This document shows positions 1 to 11,200 of a stretch of 64,000 nucleotides of DNA, one piece after another. The notes under the pieces were generated by a model. That model had not been told where the DNA came from, did no database searches, and saw only the letters and a list, made by a program, of their open reading frames with translations. The DNA is taken from the NCBI GenBank assembly GCA_001600055.1, contig BCIV01000012.1:248474-312473 (forward strand), given 5' to 3'. Both the position numbers and the translations under genes were made by a program. The stretch comes from Filobasidium wieringae. Taxonomy: Eukaryota; Basidiomycota; Tremellomycetes; Filobasidiales; Filobasidiaceae. Position 1 is the first letter of the stretch, and every line of letters begins with the position of its first letter.

Positions 1-3000
1 GATGTTGAGATTGTCTTGGTCAGTCGAGGAATCTGCAAGCGGAACGTATACATCAGTCCGTAGTCAATCTTTGCCCTGACCTCGTCAACTGACCAAGGTA
101 TTGAACGATATTTTCATGTTGCAGGTCCTTCAAGAGCGCGATTTCCCGTTGCATAGCAGTAACCATACTTTGCTTCCTCTCTTCGCTTCCAGTACCCCCC
201 ATATCCAAGTTTACTTGTTTTACAGCCATCAATAGTCCATTCTGAGCATCCATCCCGAGGAAGACTTGGCCAAAGGAACCTTGACCGATCAGTGCTCCTT
301 TGATCCATTTGATAGATCGATTCGCTGCAATAGACATATTATCAGACCAAGCGTGCAAGTAGCGGAGAGATACAAGCGAAACGTGACTTACTTCCGGTGG
401 AAGTCACAGCTTTGACGTGCTGCTCTTCTTCCTCTTCCTCCTCCTCTTCCGACTCATCGCTCTCTTCTTCGGAAAATTCTTCTTCGGATACCTCCTCAAA
501 GGAATCTTCCTCTTCCGAATCTTCGCCCTCCTCCTTAGGTACAAGTCCAGGACTATAAGCCTTGCTCAGTCTCACTGTTCCAGGAGCCAAAAATTGGTCA
601 GGGGACCGTTCCGCCTCCTCTTCAGACTCGGCGAATGTGATCACGCTGGCCCGTCGGTTTTCAACTTCGGCGGTGATCTCATCGACCGTTAACAGACTTG
701 CCGCATCAGATCTCCTCCTATTCTTACGAATGGCTGAGATGGTACTCAGTCGGCTGCGGGTAGACATGACCGAACTCCTTCTATCCTGCATTACGGATCT
801 GGGCCGGGTCTTGGGCTCGTAACCTTTCAAGGAATCGGAAAACGATTCGCTGGAAGGCTGGAATGCAGGTAAAAGAGGAGCGCCGTTGATTGACGATCCG
901 CTTGTATCTCCGTCAATAAATGGTCTTGATTCCACGCCATCGTCGCCAGAGACAGATACCCTTGGAACATCGCTTGATTCGCCATTCTCTTCTGGTATAG
1001 CCTCAGCAGTGGGTATCGATATGTTTTTATGACTTGATGCTCTGCTCATACGTTTCGAGCTATTTGAACTAGCGACACTGAATCTGGATGGCAAGCGATT
1101 GCCGTCCAGACTCAGGCGGGGTGCAGCAAAGGCGTCCAGACCGAAATCCAATTCTCCCTTGGGACCCAAGCGCAGCATGCTGTTTCGGGCACCCTTCTCT
1201 AAATCCCTTCGTTTGGCGGTTGGGAAGTATTCTGCAAGATGATTCGAAATGATTTCGCTGGGCGGTCGGTGTCCGAAAAAGTTGTGAATTTTTCGACCAC
1301 GAGTTGCAAGGAAGGATCCGGAAGAAGGAGATTTAGGGATTGCGACCGGTGCAACGACAGCATTCTTGCTTGCAGAATCTGCAACGGGGACTCCGAGAGC
1401 TGACATGACACTGACCATGCTCGCGCGATGAGTCTGCTTGCCTACCCTCATTGAATTCGCTGTTCGTGGTGAGTCCCGGTTACGAGAGGTCGTCACAGAA
1501 TAAGTAGGCGACGTAGGAGACATGTCTACTGGAGGTGGAGCATCGCCAAATATGTTTGTGATGTTCTTCCGGTTCGATAGTACGCGCATCTGCTTGAGAT
1601 ATAGTCCATTCTCCCGAGCTGGGTCGGTAGGTGGAGCGTAGCAGACCGCTAGCAGTTCAGCTTCAGTCAATGGTCGAGCTGAAGGATGAATGTCAGCAAC
1701 TCGGCAGATCTGACCCTGAGAATGTGACCGACACCTACCATCGTCATGCTTTTGAAGGAACACGCCCCAGCCATCTACGTCAAGGCAATCTGCCTCATCC
1801 GTTTCAGATTCACTCTCGCTCAATCCTGGCGGTCCTCCTCGAGCCAAACCTCCCCACTTCCCGAACTTCCTCAAAGCCTTCTCTAGTACCTCATATCCGT
1901 TCTGGCATGCCTCGACATCGATTGTTCTGGATGTGTCATCATCAACGAGAATGAACTTGACCAACTTTCTCTTGACGTCTTCCAGAGAGAGAGTGGGTGT
2001 CCCGGTCTTATCATTGTTCCACCTTGTTCCCCAACTCTTCTGGCCCTTTTCATCGTGTGGACTACGAGAAGAACCGCTTCCGTGCCACTTGCTCGTTGGA
2101 TGCGTCGGGGTGATATCTCCACGACTCTCATAAGAACCAGAAGGGGTATTGAAGCGAGATCTCGTAGGCGATCCAGAAGCTTTCGTTGGGCTATACTCTT
2201 TGATTGGTCTGGGCTGAGAAGCAGCATAAGGATGTACGCTGCTCCCAGATCCAGTCGTGCTTGGCCTAGTATTGCTAGAACGTCTTGTTTCAGGATGAGG
2301 CGACTTGCTAGAGGACGAAGGAAAACTGGAGAGCATATTACTACTGCCAGCTCGTCTATGTGTGGTCGAAGTATTCTGCGAAGCCAAAGCTCCGCTGGAA
2401 GTTGAAGGTCGAGTGTTGTCCGAACCTCCAGACCGGGTTGAACCGAACGAGCCTCCTCCAATCCTGGACTGGATACTTCCTGCCGAGCTTTTTCTGACCG
2501 GTCCCTCGAAATCTTCGTGATCCCCCATACGATTTGAATCATCTAGAGGAGGTAGTCCAGGAAGAGGTCTAGCCATATACTCATTCGATCCCTTTCTACC
2601 TAACGGTGTAGGGTTCACCTGACTTCCCTGTCCTACTAGAGCAGGACTAGGGGATCGTCTTCCATAGTTCAAAGAATTCGATGTAGCGAGTCCATGACTA
2701 CCGGACACGGGTAAAGGTGCTCTCAATCTTCCGCTCGAGCCCTGAGGAGCAGGAACATTACTCCCTGTCCCGTTGATCCCTGCGGGGTACGCGTTTTGCC
2801 CAGGCTGACCGTTCAACCCTCGACTATTCGGAGCAGATGCAGTAGAAACCAGCCATTCTGCTGAAGAACCAGATCCAGGTTGTGTTCCCAAAAGCGTATG
2901 AGAGCCCGAGCCGTTAGAACCCATTTCTGAGACTGCGGACAACGGGAGGGGTTGAGGTGTCGACAAGGAAGAACTGTTGTTTGCCGGGTTCTGGTTGTTA

Positions 3001-3716
3001 GAAGCTTGCAGAGAATTTTGTCCAGTGTGCCCATGTGAGCTCGAATGAAGGTGTAAGGGAGGGGGTCGAGCTGCGTGTAGTTTCCTCAATGAACCTCCTG
3101 TCCCGCTTCTGTTTCGCGTCAGCCCGGAAGTGCCATGAGTGCCGGACGGGCCCTCCCTTTCCGGCTCGAGAGACATTGTAGACCAATCGGCACCGCTAGC
3201 TTGATAAGACATTGGAGGAGTATTATGTCCATTCAACTGGAACTCGATACCAGAGCTTTGGCTATTGTTCCTTCTTGACATCTCACTCAAATTCCCTTGG
3301 TAAACCTTCGGACTGGATGTCATTCTCGTATGACTCTGGTGGTGTTGTTGCTGCTGAACTTGTATCGCACTTGCGAAACTACTGGCACTAGCAGGCGTGC
3401 TTCCTCCGAGACTGCTTTCTTTCGCGGAGACCGAAGCCAAAGAGCTGACACTCCGCCTTTTCAATTCCCTGATTGCTCCCAATAGCCTGACCCTTTCCCC
3501 TACTTTGATCACTCCGAGTTCTTTGAGTTCATCCGCGCCCAGTTCAAGAATCACGCTTCCGGTGATATCGTTTTCTTCGAATACCCTTGCGTGATGTGAG
3601 CATCGTTGGAGAGTTAGGAAAGCGTTGATTTCTGGGCTAGACCATGTAGAAAGGTGAGTATGGAAAGGGACATTCGGCGGAGCTTTGTACAGCGGAGGTG
3701 TTGTTGGGCGTTGCAT
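1..3716 (-). CDS. STE11: MAPKKK Ste11 (SAM-RA-kinase), 3' end outside window
   Basis: This is a MAP kinase kinase kinase of the pheromone/filamentation cascade, which would phosphorylate Ste7. Three exons are visible: 3716-392, 324-94 and 32-1. The introns (391-325 and 93-33) have GTAAGT and GTCAGT donors and CAG acceptors, and both junctions restore the kinase reading frame. A SAM domain lies at about residues 22-88 and a Ras-association domain at about 580-695. A very acidic Glu/Ser linker (about 1062-1100) sits just before the kinase domain. The glycine loop GQGSFGQV and the VAIK-type lysine in MAVKQV are present; the catalytic loop lies beyond the edge. The region between SAM and RA is Ser/Pro-rich and low in complexity. 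SAM plus RA separates it from Bck1. In Cryptococcus STE11 sits in the mating-type locus (known); whether it does here cannot be seen. Confidence 0.9.
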
Positions 3717-5233
3717 GATGAGGAGGTTGTATCATCAAGAAAGGAAATGTCGAAAACGGTAAATGTGTCAAGTCCTCGACCGGACAGCTGGAACGATCCA
3801 TCCGAATTCAGTTATACTCTGTGTGACGAAGTATTTTCGATTATTAAGGCTCACTTGCATCAGTCCTACTGCTGAATCAAGTAGTCGCAGATTCTGAATC
3901 TAGTGAAAGGTTCAGAATCTGTTCAGACCAATTGAGGAATTCAACAATCTCCTTTCCCCTGTCTGCCAGCCCTGTCCCTTCGCTGGAACGGAATCCTTTG
4001 GACGAGTTGCTGAGCCAGATAAGGGCAGAGTACGATAGTATTGATTGAGCTATATTCTAATGTAAATCATAAGGACGTGCTGTTCCAAAAATCATTTGCT
4101 GGATCTTGCTCTGATCTGTGAGGGGTTGTCGACCATTGAACAGAGCTCAGACCTCGACCTAAAGAACAAAGAGAGGACTTTGGGTTCCTTAGAGCATCCG
4201 ATTGCTCATACCGGCGGAAGCAAAGTTCATTTGTCAACATAGCGCGACCTGCGAAGCGTTGAGTCTATTGGGAAGGCACTGCGGCGAAACGTCCACAAGG
4301 AGAACTCGTCTGGTACACAAGAGGTCTCGATCTTTGTTCGACCTGGAGTTGTGCTCTCATTCTTCTTCCAGGGCCAGATGATAGTCAGCTTGCATGTCAA
4401 GTGGTGGCATCAATACCTTGCCTTCCAAGGTGAAAGCGTTATCAATTTTGCCTCGTTTTTGTCCCATCGCCATTGTCAATGTAAATTACGGTATCGAAGA
4501 AACCAGATATTGCGTTAATCCCCCGTGTGCCCACGAGACCTGTACCTTCAAGAGAAAGAGTTCGATTTCTGCGATAACATAAGACTAGATTTCAGTCGAA
4601 TGAATCAACGATACGCATGACGATCGGTTGGGTCTTATGAATGATTCTCTACCATGGCGTTGATTTCGATACATCGTTGGCTATGGATATCCTTGCAGTA
4701 GTGGATGACCACTCGAAGTGCGTCAAGATGAATGGTTAACATTACTGCTGTTTATTCCAAACACACCAAGTCGGACCAGTACCTGTCGAAACTCGAAACT
4801 GTCACTGACTGGATCATCTAGTCAGGAAAAGGAAAAATGGATCAGTCACGTCGGTCAAATAAGAACCCGCAACTATCTGGAACACTGTGAGACAGATACT
4901 ATGCATCTGGCCAACATTGTCGAAGTAAGGAGAATCCGCATAGACCCACCAATACGGCTGGCTTGCATCACGCTTTGACTCAACCTTGCCAGAGTCAAAT
5001 CTTTTCCGTATATTTCGTGTATCGAGCGTGTTACTGTTGTGTTCGCGTTTGATATAGCTGTGAAACAAACAGTAGTACGTAGAGTTAGTAGTCAGTAGCT
5101 TCAGTAGTACATGCCTAGGCCAATCGACGAGGGGCGTTTCAGAATGTCTCAGCCTCGTCCCCAATTACCGCGGAGCCGAACGAACACGTGAACGCTGCGC
5201 AAACGGAATCGTGGTTTTCGACGTCATTTTCAT

Positions 5234-5264
5234 CCCCTTTTGTTCCTTGCGCAGAACAAAGGGG
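5234..5264. promoter_or_regulatory. Inverted repeat with two pheromone-response-element-like cores
   Basis: Two arms, CCCCTTTTGTTC and GAACAAAGGGG, face each other across 8 nt. Each arm carries an ACAAAG/ACAAAAG core followed by G residues. This resembles the ACAAAGGGA element bound by basidiomycete HMG-box pheromone regulators such as Prf1 and Mat2 (known from Ustilago/Cryptococcus). It lies about 375 bp upstream of the aquaporin start and 1.5 kb upstream of STE11. Function is inferred from the motif only. Confidence 0.3.
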
Positions 5265-5513
5265 GGAATCTGAGAAAGGAAGTAAATGAAATTGCGTTGT
5301 TCGCTTTCCGTGACTGGGCACGGAGAGGCAAGCTTGGAGGAGGATTTGGAGGAGGCCAGCAGTTCGGAGATCGTCATCGCGGAGGTTTTTACGCGTGCTC
5401 GGTAATGACATCAGCGCTGGAAGCAGATCACGTACAGAAGCGAACTGAGATGAGAACGAGTTTCACGCGAGATCGAGCCTCTTCTGTCCGTTCTGCCCAA
5501 CCTCGCATGCTCC

Positions 5514-5520
5514 TATATAA
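5514..5520 (+). promoter_or_regulatory. TATA-like box upstream of aquaporin
   Basis: TATATAA lies 118 bp before the aquaporin ATG and is followed by pyrimidine-rich sequence, a plausible core promoter position. No transcript evidence is available. Confidence 0.35.
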
Positions 5521-5637
5521 CGCAGGACCCAGACATTCTCGCCCACCACCCCTCATCCCGCTCACTAGCTCTGCCTGCTCGCACTAGTCCACTCTGCTAG
5601 CATTCCACATACCTGAGCATTCCATCAACCTATCGAT

Positions 5638-7387
5638 ATGCCTCGACACAAGCCAACCCTTCCCATCCACCACGAGAAGCCTGCTTCGGCTCAGCCTCCT
5701 CTCAAAAATGGTAACCCTCTCAGTTGGAACATCAGGTCTGCCACCCAGGGACCTGCGCTGCTCGCCTTCAAGAACCGTATGTTTCACAGGATCGGTGTCA
5801 GCCAATACATATGTTAAGCAATCGCTCATCCCACTCTATCCGTCAGATTTCATTGCTATGATCGGAGAGTACGTCGGAACTACCATGTTCTTGCTTCTCG
5901 CGCTTGGAGGAACGAACGTTGCCAACATCCCCCAGAACTCGGTTACCGGAGCGACCGTCGAAGGCCAAGACGGTACTGCTGCTGCAGCCGTTAACGTGAG
6001 CCTCGCAATCGTGCCCATGAGCGATAATGATATCTGTATCGATCTCACCTTCCTCCTTGCAGACCTCATCTTTGCTTTACATTGCCCTTTGTTTCGGTTT
6101 CTCTCTTGCAGTCAATGCTTGGATCTTCTTCCGGTAAGCTTATCTCTCAGACAGAACCGAATCATCCCTGTTCTGCGACTGATCGTTTCTCACCTGTAGT
6201 GTGTCCGGAGGTCTCTTCAACCCAGCCGTCTCCCTTGGAATGGCTCTGGTTGGAGCTTTGACCCCTCTCCGTGCTATCCTCCTTACTTTCGCTCAGATTC
6301 TGGGAGGAATCACCGGTGCCGCAATCATCGATGCGATCACGCCTGGAACATTGAACGTCAGGACTTCCCTTGCTCCCGGAGTCAGCGTTGTCAGAGGATT
6401 ATTCATCGAGATGTTCATGACTGCCATGCTGATGATCACCATGTGAGTAAAATGTTCATTTTGATGACGTTGAGAAACTGACATTGGGTCATTCTAGCTT
6501 GTTGTTGGCTGCTGAGAAGCACAAGGCTACCTTCCTTGCCCCTATCGGTATCGGTCTCGCTCTGTTCATTGCAGAGCTCATGAGCGTTTACTACACTGGT
6601 GGATCTCTCAACCCTGTAGGTCTTCTTTATATCTCACAAGTAACGAATGGGTGACTCAATCGATTCGATTTCAACAGGCTCGATCATTCGGTCCTTCGGT
6701 TGTTCTTCATACTTTCAACGGTTACCACTGGATGTAAGTCATTCAACATTTCGGATCTCCAAATGAGTTACAGAAACTGATCCAGCCTGATCTACTTTAG
6801 CTACTGGGTTGGACCCTGTCTCGGAGCGATCGTCGCAGCCGGTTTCTACAAATTGCTCAAGATTCTCGACTACCTCACCGTGCTCGGACCCGAGGACCAG
6901 GCTCCTACGGACATGACTACTGCTTCCACCAGCGGAGGTGCCCCCGCCAAAACTTCTGGAAATCAGGGTGCTTCTCAGGCTTACGAGGAAGAAGCCAAGG
7001 CGTCCGGTCCTACCTTTGCCGTCCAGGGAGCTGGTTTGGGAGATTTGCTTACTCACGGAGATCCTGCCAATGTGAGTTCGGTTTGGCTGTGATATACCAG
7101 TCGTGAGATGGAGCGGAATCACTGACGAGACGGCTTGACCCGATTTGATACAGGCGTTCGACACCAACAACAACACGGATCAGTACTACAACGAGCGTTT
7201 GGACAGGATCGAGATGCTTCTCTCTCAACTCCTCACCCAGCCTTCGCCTTCTTCCGGGCACGTCGGTCTTCCTGTATCCGATCATGCTCGATCTTCCATG
7301 GCTACTCTCACCGAGACCGCGGAACACCCTCCTGCTGGATACACCGGGGAAGCCGATGTGGCCCTTGGCAAGCGCTTGAAGCCTTGA
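5638..7387 (+). CDS. Aquaporin / aquaglyceroporin (MIP family)
   Basis: A water or small-solute channel of the membrane. Eight exons (5638-5776, 5847-5995, 6063-6133, 6200-6442, 6498-6615, 6678-6733, 6801-7071, 7154-7387) join in frame to 426 aa. Both pore half-helix signatures are present: NPAVS at about residue 127 and NPARS at about residue 240, the latter split by intron 5. Six hydrophobic segments surround them. The short loop after the second NPA favours an orthodox, water-type channel over a large glycerol facilitator, but this is inference. Unusually, a hydrophilic cytosolic tail of about 130 residues follows the last helix. It carries a short leucine-rich stretch ([13 protein letters not shown]) that could form a coiled coil. 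The start is the first ATG after a TATA-like box. Confidence 0.9.
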
Positions 7388-8207
7388 GTATGAGGCCTTC
7401 TTGACCTTCCCTTGCTCCATGATATGGGAGTGTGGAAGGTCGTCTTCCCGTTTTCATTATAATCAGCACTGTATCGAGTCATTTCAAATCACGCCCAGTC
7501 AGGTTGAACCTGTTGCCAGTTATTGTATAATCTATGTAGTCACGACCATATACACGATGCACGTCCCATAGCGAAACGAACGGGGACGGACACGGGGTCT
7601 GATGGATGGGGCTGATGGCTGAGGCTGAAGAGTGTCAAATTGATCGCGTGCGACGTGGATGTTTATGATTGATGGAAATCACAAGTGAGAATCGTTTTGA
7701 CAGGATGGAACTGGAACGAAAAAGGTTAGAATCACATCGAAAGTGTTCTTTTGTGCTCCGTCTTTCCGATCCAGCTTGGCCTGCTATCAACCAGCCAGTT
7801 TGACGCTGGTCGTTGCGCAGTTGAGCTGTACTCATCCCTGTGAACATTCTTGATCAATTGTATCGCATTTTCGCTTCCGCTTGCGTAACTCGGACGGTTA
7901 TACAACCTTTTCCATCACTGGTGAGATTGACCAGATTCCTTCGTCATCTCTATTCATGACGATCAGAGATAGCCCGCTACTTGGATATCAAGCTACGAAC
8001 ACATAGTCTCGACGTCTCAGCACATCGCCTTACAAGAGTTCGGATTCGACTTCGTGAGCGATCGGCAGAGGGACCCGAAACCGCCAATCCGGACGTGCCC
8101 ATCATTCATTCTCCTTGAGTTCTTTGTTCCCAAGGATTTTGACATTCCAGCACAACCCTTTTATCACCTGGTCAGAACAACCTCGTCACTTCTGTTCGGA
8201 ATGAAGC
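7388..8207. other. Intergenic region upstream of the Mga2-like gene
   Basis: 820 bp without a supportable gene. It should contain the aquaporin 3' end and the promoter and leader of the next gene. No repeat or RNA gene was recognised. Confidence 0.5.
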
Positions 8208-11200
8208 ATGTTTGAAGCCTCGCCATCCCCTACTCCTTCCCATGAGACGTCCTCGACGACAGACTCGGCATCTTTTCCAGCTACCATCTCGGATCACTCG
8301 GTCGACGGAGTCACAGTCGATTACGGATTTAGTGACGAGGACCTAGCAGATATATTGAGAGGTCAGGATTTCCATTCAGGCAACAATAATACGTACGAAG
8401 GAGAACTAAAGAAGATGCCAAACGTAGGCAGGATCCAGGAGAATGGAGGAGTGATGGAAGGAGGGGAAATGGGCATGGAGATACCTCATACTGATGATAC
8501 CCCTATGGCGATGGATAACATACCAGGAAAGAACGCATCTGGCTTCTTCCTCGAGACGGAAAGGAAGCCTACGATTGGAATGCAACCCCTCGTCTCTGTT
8601 ACAAATGGTTCATCAACGCCTCATAACGGGATTCATCCTCCGCACAACAACAACGGCTTATTCACTCATATCAGACAATCACCCCAGCCGCATCATCATC
8701 AATCATACCCTCATAACAATCCGCTCCGAGACCCCACAAAGTTTTCGATAGGAATAGGTGAACCTGGACCCTCCAACTATGCTCATCCCCGACCAGGTTC
8801 AAGAGGTACTAGCGTCTCCTCTTCCGTTTCGCCCATCATGTCTCGCCATGATAATTTCCGGCCAATGTCATCTCTACAAGCGGAGATCAATCGCCCCTTC
8901 GTCCCTACGCCTTCATCGCATGGAACACGTTCGGTGCATTCGGTCAACGAAGATGTAGAACTCGATCAAAAAGGAACAAAGCGGCCTAAAAAGGCTACCA
9001 AGCCTAGAAGCTCTGTGGCCTCTGCTTCGAGCGTTGGTGGGGATATAGGAGGAATCGGCTTGAATTTCGCAGGGATGGGCCTGATGAATAGCAATGTACA
9101 TTCGGGAATGGGAATGGGTTACGGTCATCCTATGATGGCGTACAGCAATCAAACCAGCTTGATGCCTACGCCTAACGGGTCTAATGAAGAGGACGAAACC
9201 GAGACGAAACATTGGACCGTTGTTAGTCCGCTACCGATGACTCTGAACAAGTGAGTGTGAAGGTTTTCGATTCTGATGATGTGATCGGGCTTTGATTAAA
9301 CACTTGTCCCGACAGTCTTCCGCTGATCATCCATGGAATCAAACGAAAAGGAGCCAAGTCAAGGGTGGAGACCCAAATCAAGATGAGGATATCCATCGTG
9401 CGGCCGACCAATTTCGGGACTGGATTACCGGCTGGCTATCCTTATCAGCATATAAATCTGAAGGGAGATCAGTCTGGCGAAAGACCACCAGGAATCGAGA
9501 ATCAAAACCCGTTTGAGAGGGTTGCAACATACAAGGCAGTAAAGATCAAAGCGGGAATGGGTGCTAGGAAACGAGTAAGGAAAGGTGCGGAGAAGGACGA
9601 CCCGAATTCTCTAGGCTCGTTCAGACCAGAAGAAGTCCTTTTCCTATATACCGAGGTGTGGTGCACTGATCATCCTGCCAGAGCTTTCGCTTGCGCAAGA
9701 TGTGTCAACCGGGAGAGAAGGAGAGCTCAGGCTCGAGCACCTGCATCAAAGAAGAAGACTCAATCGGAATCGGACGAGCAGATGAGTGGAACTCAATCGT
9801 CCATACCGAATCACCTGCAAATGGAGTGCACGCCGGAACCAGTGGATGCTGAGGGCCTCACTCAGGATGACAAAGAACGAATACTGCTGTTCAACTGCGG
9901 ACCGATTGTCGCACTTGAAGATGGAGAATGTGATTTGCCTGCACGTTTGACTTGTTATTGTAGACACCATAAAGAAAAGACCGGCTTCAGGTAAGTTTCA
10001 AGTTTTGGATCCAGGTAGGTAGCGTATTGACTCCCTCTAACTGCGCGGCTATCTTGCAGAATTGTATTCAGCTTGCGTGATCATACCGGTAGGATTATCA
10101 GTAGCGGTACAACACCTCCTGTCATGATCACAGATGATCACAAGACTCCAGTTCCAAAAACGACCACCTCCATCACTAGCGGTGTTACAGATGGCGCTAT
10201 CAGTACAGCCTCCAGGCCCACTCCCTCTATCAGGGCTCGACCGAAAGTCAAGAAAGTCCGAGAGAACTCGGCTTCTACGGACGAAGATAAAAAGTCAACA
10301 GCCTCCAAGAGACCGAGACAATCTAAACCTTACGATCGTAAGGCCATTTCTGAAGCAAAGTCAACGGCATCCCATGCAGGTCCGACATCTCCTAGAGGAT
10401 CTTTTACTCCTCTCGGACTGTCCATGACTCCTCTGACTGGGCGATCTCTGCCTGGTTCCCCTATGCCCGTGAACGGCGCGCACTCGTCCTATTTCATGTC
10501 GAACGGACTGGCTGAACCGGGATCAGGCGCTATATCTCCAAGCTTAGTCATGAGCGGTGGAGGACCGTACGAAGGCCAACTACAAGGACAAGGACAATGG
10601 ACGCAACAGGGTAGTCCCATGGGACTGACAGCAGCTTTGCCTGCAATTTCTCAGCAACTGTCGCAATGGGCTGCTACGAGCGGGCAAGCTCAACAACAAC
10701 CGCGAAAGAAGCAAGACCGGGGTTCTGAAATCAGCGCAAACGGTGAAGCCATGCAGCTTGATGATCAGCATTGGAGAGTAAACACCCTTCATGGTCAATC
10801 CAACTTGAGCGATTTCGCCCAATCAAGCCAGATAAATGGCATGCAATTCCAGCTCAGACAACCCGATTTTGGCGACTTCTCCCAGGTGAATCATCTTGAT
10901 GTGCAATCCGGCCTAGGAGTAAACGGTTTCGTGCAACCGGAAACCATCATGGATCCCGAGCCAGATTTCGAATCAATGCTTAATTTCTCACCTCAGAGTT
11001 CACCTTCACCGTTACCCCAAGAGTATGCCAGTCCGCTATCAGATCTGCACGACACGTCAACCTCTTCCGGCTGGTCACCAGCAGCTCCGCTGGAGCCGCC
11101 CTCGAGCCGTTTCTCGCAGCATACTCTACCTGCTGTCTCGGTGAACCCTCGACCTTGCATCAATCGTCTCGTACCCGCAGAAGGCCCAACGCATGGAGGT

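Larger units (their letters stand above)
3717..5637. other. 1.9 kb divergent intergenic region, STE11 / aquaporin
   Basis: No convincing gene is seen. The open frames inside are short, lack homology I recognise and have no consistent splice pattern. The stretch should hold the upstream regions and leaders of both STE11 (leftward) and the aquaporin gene (rightward). Confidence 0.6.

Noticed and set aside
1883..2542. 219-codon minus-strand frame inside STE11
   Set aside because: Overlaps the Ste11 coding exon in another frame; the Ste11 frame carries the RA domain.
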